Part shown: one piece after another, positions 27,449 to 36,506 of the stretch
Layout of the letters: each line of letters begins with the position of its first letter
Numbering within the stretch: the stretch's first letter is position 1
Source: an uncultured Methylibium sp.
GTDB taxonomy: Bacteria > Pseudomonadota > Gammaproteobacteria > Burkholderiales > Burkholderiaceae_C
DNA: 64,000 nt
Assembly (NCBI RefSeq): GCF_902826655.1
Contig: NZ_CADEFR010000006.1
Span: forward strand, 59,022 to 123,021
Direction: 5' to 3'
Made by a program: the position numbers and the translations under genes
The notes under the pieces: model-generated
The model's input: only the letters and a program-made list of their open reading frames with translations
Told to the model about the DNA's origin: nothing
Database searches by the model: none

Positions 27449-30400
27449 GCGCTGGGTTCCGGGAGCTGTCCTCAGGGCAGCTCACAATCGAGTTGGAGAA
27501 CGTCGCGGTTCCGCTACTCGTGGAGCAGCTCCGCAACCGCGTCGCCGGGCATTGCATGCGCGTCAGCGACCTCGACGCCGAACTGATGGTTCGGCTCTGC
27601 GCGCGCCTCCGCGCCGAACTGCCCAACACAATGGTCGTCGTGCTCACGGATGGCAAGCTGGCTATCCCGGCCGACCTCGCGGTGTCGAGCACAAAGCTCG
27701 TCGAGCTGCGCAACCCGTACGCCGATGGCTCGCTGCGCCAGCCACTCCTCGTATTCGTGCCCAGCGAGGTACGCGCCTCGGCCGAGGATTCCTTCGGCGT
27801 GGCGACCTTCGAAGAGGTCTCTGTGACGGGCCTCTACGAAGCGCTCATCAAGCGGCTCGTCGACGAAATCCCGCCGGCGTTGCGCGGCTCCGTCCAGGTG
27901 TCGATTCGTCGCCTGCGTGAAGCCGAGACTCCCTGGACCTTTGCGGACTCGCTTTCGACAGTGCGCTTCCTTCTCACGGCCAAGGTGAACGGCAACGACG
28001 CCGAAGCCATCGGCGCCTCGCTCTATGAGATCGGCCTCGTTCCGGACTTCGAGTGGCTCGCGCCGCCGGAAAAGGCGCCGGCGCGCCTGATGCGCAACCG
28101 CGAGTGCGTCGAGAAGCTGACGTGGTCCCCGCGCTCGGAGCGCGGTCGCGTCGGCGATCTGGGGCTCGCCAAGCGCGCGTTCAAGAACCTGCTCGGCGAC
28201 TTCCTCGCCGAAGCAGGCGCAGATGACCCGCGCCAGTGGGCTCGGCGCATCGTCGTCGACAAGTCGCATTGGCAGCTTGCCTTCAACAAGTGGGAGTTCG
28301 AGGATGGCGGCGTTCAGCCCGACGCCATCTTCATCGGCGAGGTGCAGACGGACCTTCCGTCCGTCGCCGAGGACGAGACAAAGGATCCGCTCGTGCAGCT
28401 CATCGCGCAGCGCATCCTTCCGATCAGCAGCCTCAAGAAGTTCAACGTCACGTTCCGTACGGAGCCGCATCCGAGCAAGGTGCAGGGGCTCGCCAAGTTC
28501 GCGGCGCAGGTCATCTCAAAGGAACACGGCCCCATCGGTCTCGTACGCAGCAAGGCCGCGTGGAGGACCGCCACCGACAAGGCGACCATCTCGTTCTCCG
28601 CGCTGGGCAAGATCGACTGGGAGGAAGGGTGGCACTTCGTCCGCATGCTCGCCCAAACGGAGAGCGGTGACCTGATCCCGCTGGTGGATGTCAACGGCCA
28701 TCCCATCGCGTGGAGTGCCGAAGCCGAAGAGACTCTTCCGCGCCCGAACGAGAGTGACCTCTTCTACGTCCTACCCGACACGCAGGTCGAAGTGGAGCCA
28801 GCACAGCGCGCGGTCCCGCGTGAGCCGAGCGCTCTGCATGCCCTTTTCCGCGCGCAGTTCTCCGCCATTCTAGACAACCGCGACCCGACCAGCGTCGTCT
28901 TGGGACACGCTGCGTGGGCCGACAAGACCAAGGGCCACGTCACCGGCACCGACATGATCGAGGTGAAGCTCGGACGCGAGGGCTCGGTGCATGTGCCGGT
29001 CTCACGCGCGCTCAAGAGCATCGAGCAAAAGATCCTAGCCGCGCCCGAGGGGCCGATCAGTTGGCGCATACCATTGACCCACGGCGTGCCCGGGTCGAGT
29101 ACCGGCGAGGTCAACGGCTGGCCGCAGGGGCCTGCTGTCGACAGCTTCCTCGAAGCGCGCAGGCGCTACTTCGAAGCGGTGCGGTGCGGCACGTCCGAGC
29201 TGGTGACGCAGGGTACCGACGCCGCTGCGCATGCCGAGCTCGCGAGCGACTACTCCGAGGCGTACCTCGAGTTGCTCGCCCACCTCTCACGCCGCGCCGA
29301 GGCGACGGCCAAGAGCGACTCGCAGCGGGCCTTCGCCGACCTGCGCAAGGTCCTCGCGCTCGACTCCGTGCTTCTCGCCATTGTCGACCACCGTGGCCGG
29401 CGCCGCGACGCCGTCCTGGTGGCACCCACGCACCCGCTTCGGGCGCTATGGTTCGCCACGTGGGCGAAGCTCGGAGCACGCTGGGTGGCAGCGGCGAAGA
29501 GCGCCCCGCATGAGTATGTGGTCCCGACGCGCGAGGCACTGCTGAAGCTCCTGTCGCCGACGAGCTTCCCGCCGGTCCTCCCGACAGAGGCGGGTCACGT
29601 GCTTACCGCCGTCGACAGCATCAACCCGTTCTGGACGCTCTTCGCACCCTCGAATGAGGAGGATCCTCGCGGCCTCGTTGGCGAAGTGTGCAGCGCGCTT
29701 GGCCTACCCGAGCCCGCCATCGGCGGCGCGCTCATCGACGGCGCGTACCTCGCCTCGCGCGTGCGGCGCTACCTCGTACAGCATCCCTACGTTCGCACGC
29801 TGACCATCAACGCGTTCAACCCGGGCCGCGCGGGCGTCCTCGGCGACATGCTCCTCGAACTTCAGAAGGAGTCGGCGTTCGCCGATCTCCGCTATGACCT
29901 TCGGCTGTTCGTGCCCGATCCCGACGCGCCTGGTGTAGGAGAGGAAATCGCCGCGCTGCTCACGCCCGACGGCGGCACGGCAGCGCGTGAAGCCGACGCT
30001 TTCTCGGTCCCGGCCGAGACGCACCTGCATCCTAAGCTGCGCTTCGCGGTGCGCGCGACCAGAGAATTCCGCACGAGCCCCGAGACGCACGCGGCACACC
30101 TGTCGCTGCTCTTCGACGTGTTCCCGGCCGAGGAAGTGGCGGCGCGCAGGGCCGACCCTCGCCACGCGACGGCCTTCGTTCACGGCCTCGTGCAGGAGTT
30201 CTCGACGGAGTACCACGAGGACGAGCTGACTGTTGCGTGGCGCCGGCTCCCACGTCACGGCATGGCCCGACCCATCGAGGATGCCGAGGAGCTTTCCGAT
30301 CTGCTCGGCAGCCTTGCTGCTGCGATGTCGAGCGCGACGGCGACTATCGCTACGGGCCAGAGCGGCATGGATCTTCGTCCCGTGGTGAGTCTTGTGCTCG

Positions 30401-33006
30401 GGCCCGATGACCGCGCGCTCCTCCACCAGGTACATGAGGTGAGCGACTGGGTGTTCACGCTCGATCGAAACCTCGGCATCGAGTTCTTCGATCACGGTGG
30501 GCACGCGACGCGGCCCGACTACCTCATCGACCACTCGCCTGACATGGCGAGCATGCTGGGACACCGTCTCGTCATCACCTCGCGCTCGGTGGCCGAGCTT
30601 GAAGCACTTCTACGCCCAGTTCTCGAGCAGTACGGTCTCCAGGCTGAAGGGCGCCACGCGGTGGTGCTGCTCGACCAACTCCGGTCACTATCCGGGCGGC
30701 TCGCGTTGAAACTCATCTCATCGCCGACGCAGCGAGCGGAAGCCCTCGGCCTCGCGCTCTCGCGGCTTTATCTGGAACATCAGGGTGTCTTCGAGAACCA
30801 GATCGTCGTCCCGCTCGACGCTCACCTCGATTTGTACCGTGTGCTGAAGCAGGGGGCAGACGAGCTGGGCGACGAGGTGAGCTTCAAGCGCACCGACCTC
30901 GGTCTCTTCGACCTCGACATCAACCGGCGCATCGTCACGTGCCGACTCGTTGAGGTGAAGTGCTACTCGGGCGTCGGCGACCTTGCCGCGTACAACGCGC
31001 TCAAGTCGAGCATTGCTGAGCAGATCGGCCAGAGCGAACAGGTGCTCGCGCACCACTTCGACCCGCAGCGCACGCCCCAGGACCGTCCCGATCGAACGTT
31101 CAAGACGCGCGAGCTTGCGCTGCTCCTCGAGTTCTATTTGGAGCGCGCGGAGCGCTATGGAGCAATCACCCGGGAGGCCGCCGACGAGGCGCGCTACTTC
31201 GCTCACACGCTCGACGACGGATACCACCTCTCGTTCACGCGCAGCGCGCTCATCTTCGACTTCGCCAAGCCCGGCACGGAGCCGCCAGAGAGCGAGAGCG
31301 GCATCGAGTACCACCGCATCGGGGTCGACCTGATTCGTCAGCTCGTCGACGCCGCCGCGCCCAGCACTGAGTCGTCGGCGAGCATTGGCGCAAGCTCTTC
31401 GGGTAGCGGTGGCCAAGGTGGCGGAGAGCCGCGCCCAGGCGGTGTCATCGAGCTTAACCGTCGGCGCGAGCGCGCTCCTTCAGTGCCAACGCTTGACTCG
31501 GCCGCGTTCCTTGGCTCGCCGCGCGATCGATCGGTCTCGTGGGAGGAGCTGCGCGGCCGCCTGCCCAGCGTCCCGCCGCCTTCGCAGGACATGCCAGTCG
31601 CCCCGCAGGAGGTGGTGCCCATGCCCGCCGTGCCGCCGGCGGAGCGCCCGCGCGCGACGGTGGCGCTGCCCGCGGCGCGGCCGCCGAAGGCCGCCACGGT
31701 GGCTGACGTCGCACCCGCTGCGCTGCCTCCCGAATGTCCATCAGCGGAGCCGCCGCCCCCACCGAGCGCCGCTGCGAAGAATGCGCACGCCGTCCCCTAC
31801 GACATAATGCTCGGCGTCACGGGTGACTCACCCCAGTACGGCCTTCTCGGCGATGTCTCAGGTCGGCGGATCTCGATCGACCTGAACCAAACGCACACCA
31901 TCAGCCTTTTCGGCGTCCAGGGCGGCGGCAAGAGCTACACCCTCGGCACGATCGCGGAGATGGCCTCGCTGCACATTCCGCACATCAACGTCCTCCCGAA
32001 CCCGCTCGCGACGGTCATCTTCCACTACAGCCCGACGATGGACTACCGCCCCGAGTTCACGTCGATGGTCGCGGCGAACAGCGAGGCCGCACAGGTGAAG
32101 GCACTTAAGGAGATGTTCGGCGCCGAGCCGCGGGCGCTCTGTGACGTGTTGCTGCTCGCGCCCGCCGACAAACTCGACGAACGAAAGCAGGAGTACCCGG
32201 ACATCGAAGTGCGCCCGCTGAAGTTCGGCGCGGGTGAGCTGCAGACGAGCCATTGGCGCTTTCTCATGGGCGCGGTCGGTAACCGAGCCACGTACATCCG
32301 CCAACTCAATCGCGTGATGAAGTCGCTGCGTGACGACCTCACGCTCAAAGGGCTGAACGAAGGTATCGAGGCATCGTCGCTGCCCGACCACCTCAAGAGC
32401 ATGGCGAAGATGCGCCTCGAGCTTGCGGCCGAGTACATCGACGACTCCGTTCGCCTGAAAGAGGAGATCCGCCCGGGCCGCCTCATCATCGTCGACCTCC
32501 GAGACGAGTTCATCGAGAAGGACGAAGCCCTCGGTCTCTTTGTCGTGCTCCTCCAAATTGTCGCGGACGCGAAGTGCCGCGACGCAGAGGGCGCTGAGCG
32601 CTCGTTCAACAAGCTGGTTGTTTTCGACGAGGCGCACAAATACATCGAGAGCCCTGACCTCGTGGCCGGCCTCATTGAGGTTGTGCGCGAGATGCGCCAC
32701 AAGGGCACGAGCATCATGGTCGCCAGCCAGGATCCGCCCTCGGTGCCCATCTCGCTCATCGAGCTCTCGAGCCAAGTGATCCTGCACAAGTTCAACTCGC
32801 CTGCGTGGCTCAAGCACATCCAGAAGGCAAACGCGGCGCTCGGCTCGCTCACGCCGGAGAAGATGTCGAACCTGCGCCCCGGCGAGGCCTTCATCTGGTC
32901 GAGCAAAGCGACCGACGAGGCGTTCACCAAGAGCGCCGTGAAGATCCGCTGCCGGCCACGGGTGACCCACCACGGCGGCGCCACGAAGACGGCGGTGGGG
33001 GAGTGA
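27445..33006 (+). CDS. mad8: MADS ATP-binding protein MAD8 (giant HerA-like translocase)
   Basis: 1853-aa protein. The C-terminal about 400 residues are a HerA/FtsK-type motor: Walker A GVQGGGKS (1490-1497), Walker B KLVVFDEAHKY (Asp1728-Glu1729), then SIMVASQDPPSVP and a C-terminal arginine region. A Pro-rich linker (about 1390-1450) separates it from a very large N-terminal part. Within that part, DLGLFDLDINRR (Asp1151, Asp1156, Asp1158) followed by LVEVKC (Glu1170, Lys1172) looks like a PD-(D/E)xK nuclease core. The general plan resembles DptH of Dnd systems. As the last gene of the coupled operon it is the likely effector motor, perhaps with its own nuclease. Confidence 0.9.
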   Translation: MSAGFRELSSGQLTIELENVAVPLLVEQLRNRVAGHCMRVSDLDAELMVRLCARLRAELPNTMVVVLTDGKLAIPADLAVSSTKLVELRNPYADGSLRQPLLVFVPSEVRASAEDSFGVATFEEVSVTGLYEALIKRLVDEIPPALRGSVQVSIRRLREAETPWTFADSLSTVRFLLTAKVNGNDAEAIGASLYEIGLVPDFEWLAPPEKAPARLMRNRECVEKLTWSPRSERGRVGDLGLAKRAFKNLLGDFLAEAGADDPRQWARRIVVDKSHWQLAFNKWEFEDGGVQPDAIFIGEVQTDLPSVAEDETKDPLVQLIAQRILPISSLKKFNVTFRTEPHPSKVQGLAKFAAQVISKEHGPIGLVRSKAAWRTATDKATISFSALGKIDWEEGWHFVRMLAQTESGDLIPLVDVNGHPIAWSAEAEETLPRPNESDLFYVLPDTQVEVEPAQRAVPREPSALHALFRAQFSAILDNRDPTSVVLGHAAWADKTKGHVTGTDMIEVKLGREGSVHVPVSRALKSIEQKILAAPEGPISWRIPLTHGVPGSSTGEVNGWPQGPAVDSFLEARRRYFEAVRCGTSELVTQGTDAAAHAELASDYSEAYLELLAHLSRRAEATAKSDSQRAFADLRKVLALDSVLLAIVDHRGRRRDAVLVAPTHPLRALWFATWAKLGARWVAAAKSAPHEYVVPTREALLKLLSPTSFPPVLPTEAGHVLTAVDSINPFWTLFAPSNEEDPRGLVGEVCSALGLPEPAIGGALIDGAYLASRVRRYLVQHPYVRTLTINAFNPGRAGVLGDMLLELQKESAFADLRYDLRLFVPDPDAPGVGEEIAALLTPDGGTAAREADAFSVPAETHLHPKLRFAVRATREFRTSPETHAAHLSLLFDVFPAEEVAARRADPRHATAFVHGLVQEFSTEYHEDELTVAWRRLPRHGMARPIEDAEELSDLLGSLAAAMSSATATIATGQSGMDLRPVVSLVLGPDDRALLHQVHEVSDWVFTLDRNLGIEFFDHGGHATRPDYLIDHSPDMASMLGHRLVITSRSVAELEALLRPVLEQYGLQAEGRHAVVLLDQLRSLSGRLALKLISSPTQRAEALGLALSRLYLEHQGVFENQIVVPLDAHLDLYRVLKQGADELGDEVSFKRTDLGLFDLDINRRIVTCRLVEVKCYSGVGDLAAYNALKSSIAEQIGQSEQVLAHHFDPQRTPQDRPDRTFKTRELALLLEFYLERAERYGAITREAADEARYFAHTLDDGYHLSFTRSALIFDFAKPGTEPPESESGIEYHRIGVDLIRQLVDAAAPSTESSASIGASSSGSGGQGGGEPRPGGVIELNRRRERAPSVPTLDSAAFLGSPRDRSVSWEELRGRLPSVPPPSQDMPVAPQEVVPMPAVPPAERPRATVALPAARPPKAATVADVAPAALPPECPSAEPPPPPSAAAKNAHAVPYDIMLGVTGDSPQYGLLGDVSGRRISIDLNQTHTISLFGVQGGGKSYTLGTIAEMASLHIPHINVLPNPLATVIFHYSPTMDYRPEFTSMVAANSEAAQVKALKEMFGAEPRALCDVLLLAPADKLDERKQEYPDIEVRPLKFGAGELQTSHWRFLMGAVGNRATYIRQLNRVMKSLRDDLTLKGLNEGIEASSLPDHLKSMAKMRLELAAEYIDDSVRLKEEIRPGRLIIVDLRDEFIEKDEALGLFVVLLQIVADAKCRDAEGAERSFNKLVVFDEAHKYIESPDLVAGLIEVVREMRHKGTSIMVASQDPPSVPISLIELSSQVILHKFNSPAWLKHIQKANAALGSLTPEKMSNLRPGEAFIWSSKATDEAFTKSAVKIRCRPRVTHHGGATKTAVGE

Positions 33007-33402
33007 GCGCGCTGGCCGGATGCGCGGTGGCAACGACCTGTAACGTTAGTCCAATGGCTGAGGGAAAGCTGCGTTGCTGTTCCCGGACGTGCCGCCGCAA
33101 CGGCGGTCGTTTGTTGATGCTGCAGTTCAATGTCCGCTCTTGGCTGACTGCCGGTAGCCATGATGGTTGATCTTTATGCAATGAATCTCGATGCCGACGT
33201 GGGGCATCGGGCATCGGGCCATGGCGGCACGCGATCTCCGAGTGCCCTCGAAGAGGATGTGAGGATGAGCGGCTTGGCGCGGATCAGAACCGATAGTCGT
33301 GGACAAAGCGCCGCACCCACGCGGACCGCGAGTCGATACGAGGCCGCAAGGCCCGCAGACGGGGCGGACGGGACAGGCACGACGAAGCGACAGCACTCTT
33401 CC
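33007..33402. other. Junction between MADS cargo and ICE backbone
   Basis: 396 bp without a supported gene. A GC-rich hairpin CCGCCG-caa-CGGCGG lies at about 33090-33104, followed by a few T's, and may end the MADS transcript. A short tandem GGGCATC is seen near 33203-33217. No insertion-sequence remnants or direct repeats flanking the cargo are visible. Confidence 0.4.
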
Positions 33403-34200
33403 TTACGCTGTCGCATCGGCGGTTCCGTCGAGAGCAAGTTCGCAGTCCGCGGGCGCCGAAGCGTCCCGGTGACCAGCCCCTTCCTGCGGCGGCTCACCTG
33501 AGGCACCGCTGTCGTGATCGCCCTGCCCCGTTTCCGCATCCGCATCCTGCCGAACTCTCTCAGGTCCCGGCCGGCTTCGCCTGTCGTCGCCTTCGCCCTT
33601 CTTCGCGTCTGCCTCGTTCATGCGGCGCCTGACGCCCATCGAGAAGTTGCGAGCCGTCGACGACATGGCCAGAACGATGCGCTTGAAGTTCGACCGTTGG
33701 CGCTCGGCCTGCTGCTCGTTGACCACTTCCTCGATCTCCAAGGTCTGCAGCAGCGGCATGATCTGATCGAGTTTGTGGATGAGCTCGAAGTAGCGGCGCC
33801 CCAGTGCGGAGGTGATCCCGATCTCGACCTCCAGCGGCACCGTGTCGTAGGTCGCAACGACTTCGATGTTGTTGTTCTTCAGAAGAAGCTCGGCGCCGTC
33901 GATCGCCTTGTTGAGCTCTCCCGTAGCGACCTCCAGCTTCGCGCGAACCGCCTGCTCAATCTGTTCGATCGACTCCCGCGGCAGCTTCGTGCGGCCCAGC
34001 GTCGAGACGAAGTACATGCTGGCCTGGAAAGAGTAGAAGCAGCGGGCGAAGATGCGCTTGCCCTCAGCGCTCGCGAGACACGTCTTGCGCTTCAGTGAGG
34101 CAGCTTCCACCCGCCTGAAGTCGGCGCGGTACTCATCCTTGGCCAGGATGCGTCGGTTCGCCTCGCCGCTATCCAACAGCGCCAGTGCGGCCTCGTTCAT
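33403..34200 (-). CDS. DUF1845 / AcaB-type ICE protein (PFL_4669-like)
   Basis: 265-aa protein of the ICE-associated DUF1845 family; members include AcaB, a transcriptional activator of IncC conjugation. Typical text includes KGKRIFARCFYSFQASMYFVS-like and LELIHKLDQIMPLLQTLEI-like segments (here AEGKRIFARCFYSFQASM; YFELIHKLDQIMPLLQTL). The last 60 residues are low-complexity and charged. I use the ATG at 34200, which has GGAGG 7 nt upstream, rather than the ATG at 34212 that lies inside that ribosome site. It is transcribed away from the rest of the backbone. With the FlhD/FlhC-like genes at 43 kb it suggests an AcaB-plus-FlhDC type control of transfer. Confidence 0.78.
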   Translation of the reverse strand: MNEAALALLDSGEANRRILAKDEYRADFRRVEAASLKRKTCLASAEGKRIFARCFYSFQASMYFVSTLGRTKLPRESIEQIEQAVRAKLEVATGELNKAIDGAELLLKNNNIEVVATYDTVPLEVEIGITSALGRRYFELIHKLDQIMPLLQTLEIEEVVNEQQAERQRSNFKRIVLAMSSTARNFSMGVRRRMNEADAKKGEGDDRRSRPGPERVRQDADAETGQGDHDSGASGEPPQEGAGHRDASAPADCELALDGTADATA

Positions 34201-34684
34201 GGGAACCTCCATGGTGTTGTGACGCCCGCCCGATCTTCACCAGCTCGGCGCCGGCACACCAAACGAGAATCCCGCCGTTTCAGGCTGGAGTACGAGGGGG
34301 GTCAGCCTCATGTTCAGGTGGTTGCCGACCTGGCAGAGCCGGGCGATTGACAACGCCCGGCGCCCACAGTACCTTTCGCGCATGTGCCGTAGCTGGCCCG
34401 GCACTCAAACTCGCGGCAAGCCCATCCACAGTGCACGACCCAACGTCGTGCCGCCCCTCGGGGCTCATCCCACCGACACGATCGACCTTTCGAGACATGA
34501 CCGGCCTCCGGCACGCGTCGAAAGGTTTCTGATCGGTCAGCTGGTGCCGATCGCGCGCGTTCGCCGCGCGCTGCACTGACCAGCCCAAGACAGTCGGTCG
34601 TGACCGACACGTTCAAACCCCGCGGGGCATTGCGCCCCGCGACGGGCATCGCATTGCCTCCCGCTTTCCTGATGGAGGCTCACC
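34201..34684. other. Backbone intergenic region with several inverted repeats
   Basis: 484 bp between two divergent genes. Contents: a perfect 8-bp hairpin GCCGGGCG/CGCCCGGC (34338-34361), structured RNA copy C (34485-34590), and another 8-bp hairpin CGCGGGGC/GCCCCGCG at about 34620-34637. The density of inverted repeats also makes it a weak candidate for oriT or for divergent promoters. Confidence 0.5.
34485..34590 (+). ncRNA. Structured leader RNA motif, copy C
   Basis: Stem 1: ACCTTTCGA (34485-34493) pairs perfectly with TCGAAAGGT (34518-34526), enclosing CCGG-cct-CCGG. After the linker TTCTGATC comes GGTCAGCTGGT; GCTGGT (34540-34545) pairs with ACCAGC (34579-34584), enclosing a 7-bp GC stem (34553-34559 with 34565-34571). 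It ends CAGCCCAAGA, identical to copy A. It lies about 95 nt upstream of the 207-aa gene. Same architecture as copies A and B, with different but compensating bases. Confidence 0.7.
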
Positions 34685-35308
34685 ATGCCGATGCCGAGTG
34701 TTCCTCGCGCACCAATCGCGCGAGACCCGCTCTCGCGAGCGTTCTATGCACTGCCGGCCGACCCCGACGCCCACGACGATCATCCGACCGTCCAGCTGCG
34801 CGATCTGCCGCCGCATGCACAGCAGGCCGTTCACGACTACCTCGATGACGCTGGCGAGCAGCCGGAATGGTCCGAAGAAGACGTGGTCCTGCTTCACTGG
34901 CGCCTGCTCCTGGAACTGCGGCGCCTTCCGGATCCGGAGACCCCGCTCGAAGAGAAGCTCGACACGCTGGCCTGGGCCTTGACGGACCCAGCGCTCGACG
35001 GTCGTCCCTTCTCGTTCGCAAACTGCCTGCGCGTGGTGGGCACCAGCCCGCTGTCACCGACGGCGTACTTCGGCGACCTGCAGGTCGAGGATGTGCGCGA
35101 CTGGCTCCGGGCGAACGCACGCACGTGGGTCCGCGCGACGCTTTGCCGCTACCCCGACTGGGTGCAGGCCCTCATTCATGAGCAACCTGATTGGGTCGCG
35201 AAGCAACTCGCTCGCAACCCGCAGTGGCTCAACGAGCAAATCAAGGCGCACGACGAAACCGCCCAGCCCGACCTGTTCGGCTCCGCGGCATCGCTCCTGG
35301 CGTACTAG
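34685..35308 (+). CDS. Hypothetical ICE protein (207 aa)
   Basis: Not recognised. The soluble, acidic protein has a Trp-rich repeat-like C-terminal half (VRDWLRANARTWVRATL; YPDWVQALIHEQPDWVAKQL; NPQWLNEQIKAH), i.e. short helices with spaced W residues, suggestive of a repeat or adaptor fold. A GGAGG lies just upstream of the ATG. It is the first of four small genes in the same direction and is preceded by structured RNA copy C. Confidence 0.65.
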   Translation: MPMPSVPRAPIARDPLSRAFYALPADPDAHDDHPTVQLRDLPPHAQQAVHDYLDDAGEQPEWSEEDVVLLHWRLLLELRRLPDPETPLEEKLDTLAWALTDPALDGRPFSFANCLRVVGTSPLSPTAYFGDLQVEDVRDWLRANARTWVRATLCRYPDWVQALIHEQPDWVAKQLARNPQWLNEQIKAHDETAQPDLFGSAASLLAY

Positions 35309-35318
35309 GAGGCACGAG

Positions 35319-35627
35319 ATGGACCAAGCGCAGATCAGCCCCGGTTGGGCCGTGTTCGCGATCCTCATCCTCTGGGGCGTTGCAGGCGCACTGGACGAGC
35401 CGATCGAAGACACAGTGCCGCCGGAGCCGCCGCCCGCAGCGGAAACCTTCAGGGCCATCCGACTGCAGTGCGAAGTTGACGATGTCGCAGCGAGCGGCGA
35501 CGTGCTGACCGAACGTCGTCCCATCGAGGTGAGCCTCGCTTCGTTCCGCATCCCGGCCCGCGCGCCGGCACCTCAACCGCGGCGCCTGCCGCCAACCACC
35601 CTTCGCTGTCTTGTCATCGACGAATGA
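35319..35627 (+). CDS. Small single-pass membrane protein (102 aa)
   Basis: Starts at the ATG at 35319 with a perfect AGGAGG seven bases upstream, 10 bp after the previous stop. Residues about 8-25 (PGWAVFAILILWGVAGAL) form one membrane segment; the rest is Pro-rich and charged. No family recognised. Its stop overlaps an in-frame-shifted ATG, but the next gene probably starts a little later. Confidence 0.6.
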   Translation: MDQAQISPGWAVFAILILWGVAGALDEPIEDTVPPEPPPAAETFRAIRLQCEVDDVAASGDVLTERRPIEVSLASFRIPARAPAPQPRRLPPTTLRCLVIDE

Positions 35628-35638
35628 GGAGCACTCAC

Positions 35639-35947
35639 ATGGCTCAACGCACCACGATCCGCCAGACCGAGCTGCGCAAGCTCGTCCCGGTTCGCACGCT
35701 CAACGATCTCGACTGGCTCGTGAAGGAAAGCGAGCTGATGACCGGCGAGCCCGGACGCGAGTTCGTCGTCGCCGGTGCCGACCGGCCGGCGTTTCACGTC
35801 CGGCTCGAGCACGGCGGCTATCAGATCCGACGCACCGACCACGACACCGGCGCCATGCCTCACCGGGCCACGGTGCCCGATCTCCTGAACCACACGCTGG
35901 GCAATGCCATCGCGTGTGGACTTCTGTACACCACCGCGCTGCAGTAG
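35639..35947 (+). CDS. Hypothetical ICE protein (102 aa)
   Basis: The chosen ATG at 35639 has GAGGAG eight bases upstream; the ATG at 35624 lies before that site and is less likely. The small soluble protein has alternating basic and acidic patches (TTIRQTELRKLVPVRTL; LEHGGYQIRRTDHDTG). No family recognised. Part of the run of small genes between the DUF1845 gene and the ribonucleotide reductase. Confidence 0.6.
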   Translation: MAQRTTIRQTELRKLVPVRTLNDLDWLVKESELMTGEPGREFVVAGADRPAFHVRLEHGGYQIRRTDHDTGAMPHRATVPDLLNHTLGNAIACGLLYTTALQ

Positions 35948-35974
35948 CGCGCGACCCTGAAAGGAGCAGCACCC

Positions 35975-36343
35975 ATGCCCCACTTCGACCAATCCATCGG
36001 ATCCGTCTCGACGCCGTACGGCGACGCGACCATCCACATCGGCCGCTATCCATCCGGCGGAGCCATCGCCGTGGAAGTCTTCCTGGGCCCGGCCCCCGAC
36101 GAACTCTGGGCGTTCTCGACCAACCTCGTGCCGTACGGCGCACGGATCGCAGACGACGAGTTCACGGTGAAGTCCTGGTCCGAGAACGAACCGCTCGTCG
36201 AGCCGATGCTCGCGACGGGCTTGTTCGAGGACACCGGACGGCGCGTTCCGTCGGGCTTCGTCGAGGCACCCGTCTGGCGGCTGAAAGACCCGAAGCATGT
36301 CCCGCCGGTGCGCCGTCGGGCAGGAGTCCGCGCCGCCGCCTGA
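35975..36343 (+). CDS. Hypothetical ICE protein (122 aa)
   Basis: Good ribosome site (AAAGGAG) before the ATG. Predicted beta-rich small protein (GSVSTPYGDATIHIGRYPSG, ALAVEVFLGP-like strands) with a basic C-terminal tail. No family recognised. Last gene of the small-gene run; it is followed by a strong terminator hairpin. Confidence 0.6.
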   Translation: MPHFDQSIGSVSTPYGDATIHIGRYPSGGAIAVEVFLGPAPDELWAFSTNLVPYGARIADDEFTVKSWSENEPLVEPMLATGLFEDTGRRVPSGFVEAPVWRLKDPKHVPPVRRRAGVRAAA

Positions 36344-36387
36344 ATCGGCGCCACCAGGCGCCGGATCCTCGCGACAGGCGAGAGACC

Positions 36388-36414
36388 AAGAACCGCTTCA
36401 GAGCGGTTCTTTCC
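36388..36414 (+). terminator. Intrinsic terminator of the small-gene run
   Basis: AAGAACCGCT pairs with AGCGGTTCTT (10 bp, TCAG loop). Its 3' arm shares three bases with the first stem of RNA copy A, so the two structures compete slightly. Confidence 0.6.
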
Positions 36415-36506
36415 AGAGCACACATGTCGACGTGTGCTCCGGAAAGACAGCGTTCCCTCAGGTAGCTGGCAGACCTGTCGCCTCGCGGCGAGAAGCCAGC
36501 CCAAGA
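36409..36506 (+). ncRNA. Structured leader RNA motif, copy A
   Basis: Stem 1: CTTTCC (36409-36414) with GGAAAG (36441-36446), then GAGCACAC with GTGTGCTC. Linker with GTTCCCTCA, then GGTAGCTGGC; GCTGGC (36465-36470) pairs with GCCAGC (36495-36500), enclosing TCGCC-tcgc-GGCGA. It ends CAGCCCAAGA. About 215 nt upstream of the ribonucleotide reductase start. Confidence 0.72.

Noticed and set aside
15898-33006. BREX type 2 (Pgl) system
   Set aside because: A PglW-like kinase and a methylase are present, but there is no PglZ phosphatase, BrxD or BrxHI; the eight-gene order fits MADS instead.
21604-33006. Dnd/Dpt phosphorothioate restriction (DptFGH)
   Set aside because: The last three genes resemble DptF-G-H in layout, but no dndBCDE sulfur-modification genes are present and an HsdM/HsdS methylation pair takes that place.
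33160-33501. 113-codon plus-strand gene after mad8
   Set aside because: Runs antisense into the DUF1845 gene, lacks a good ribosome site and has a low-complexity translation.
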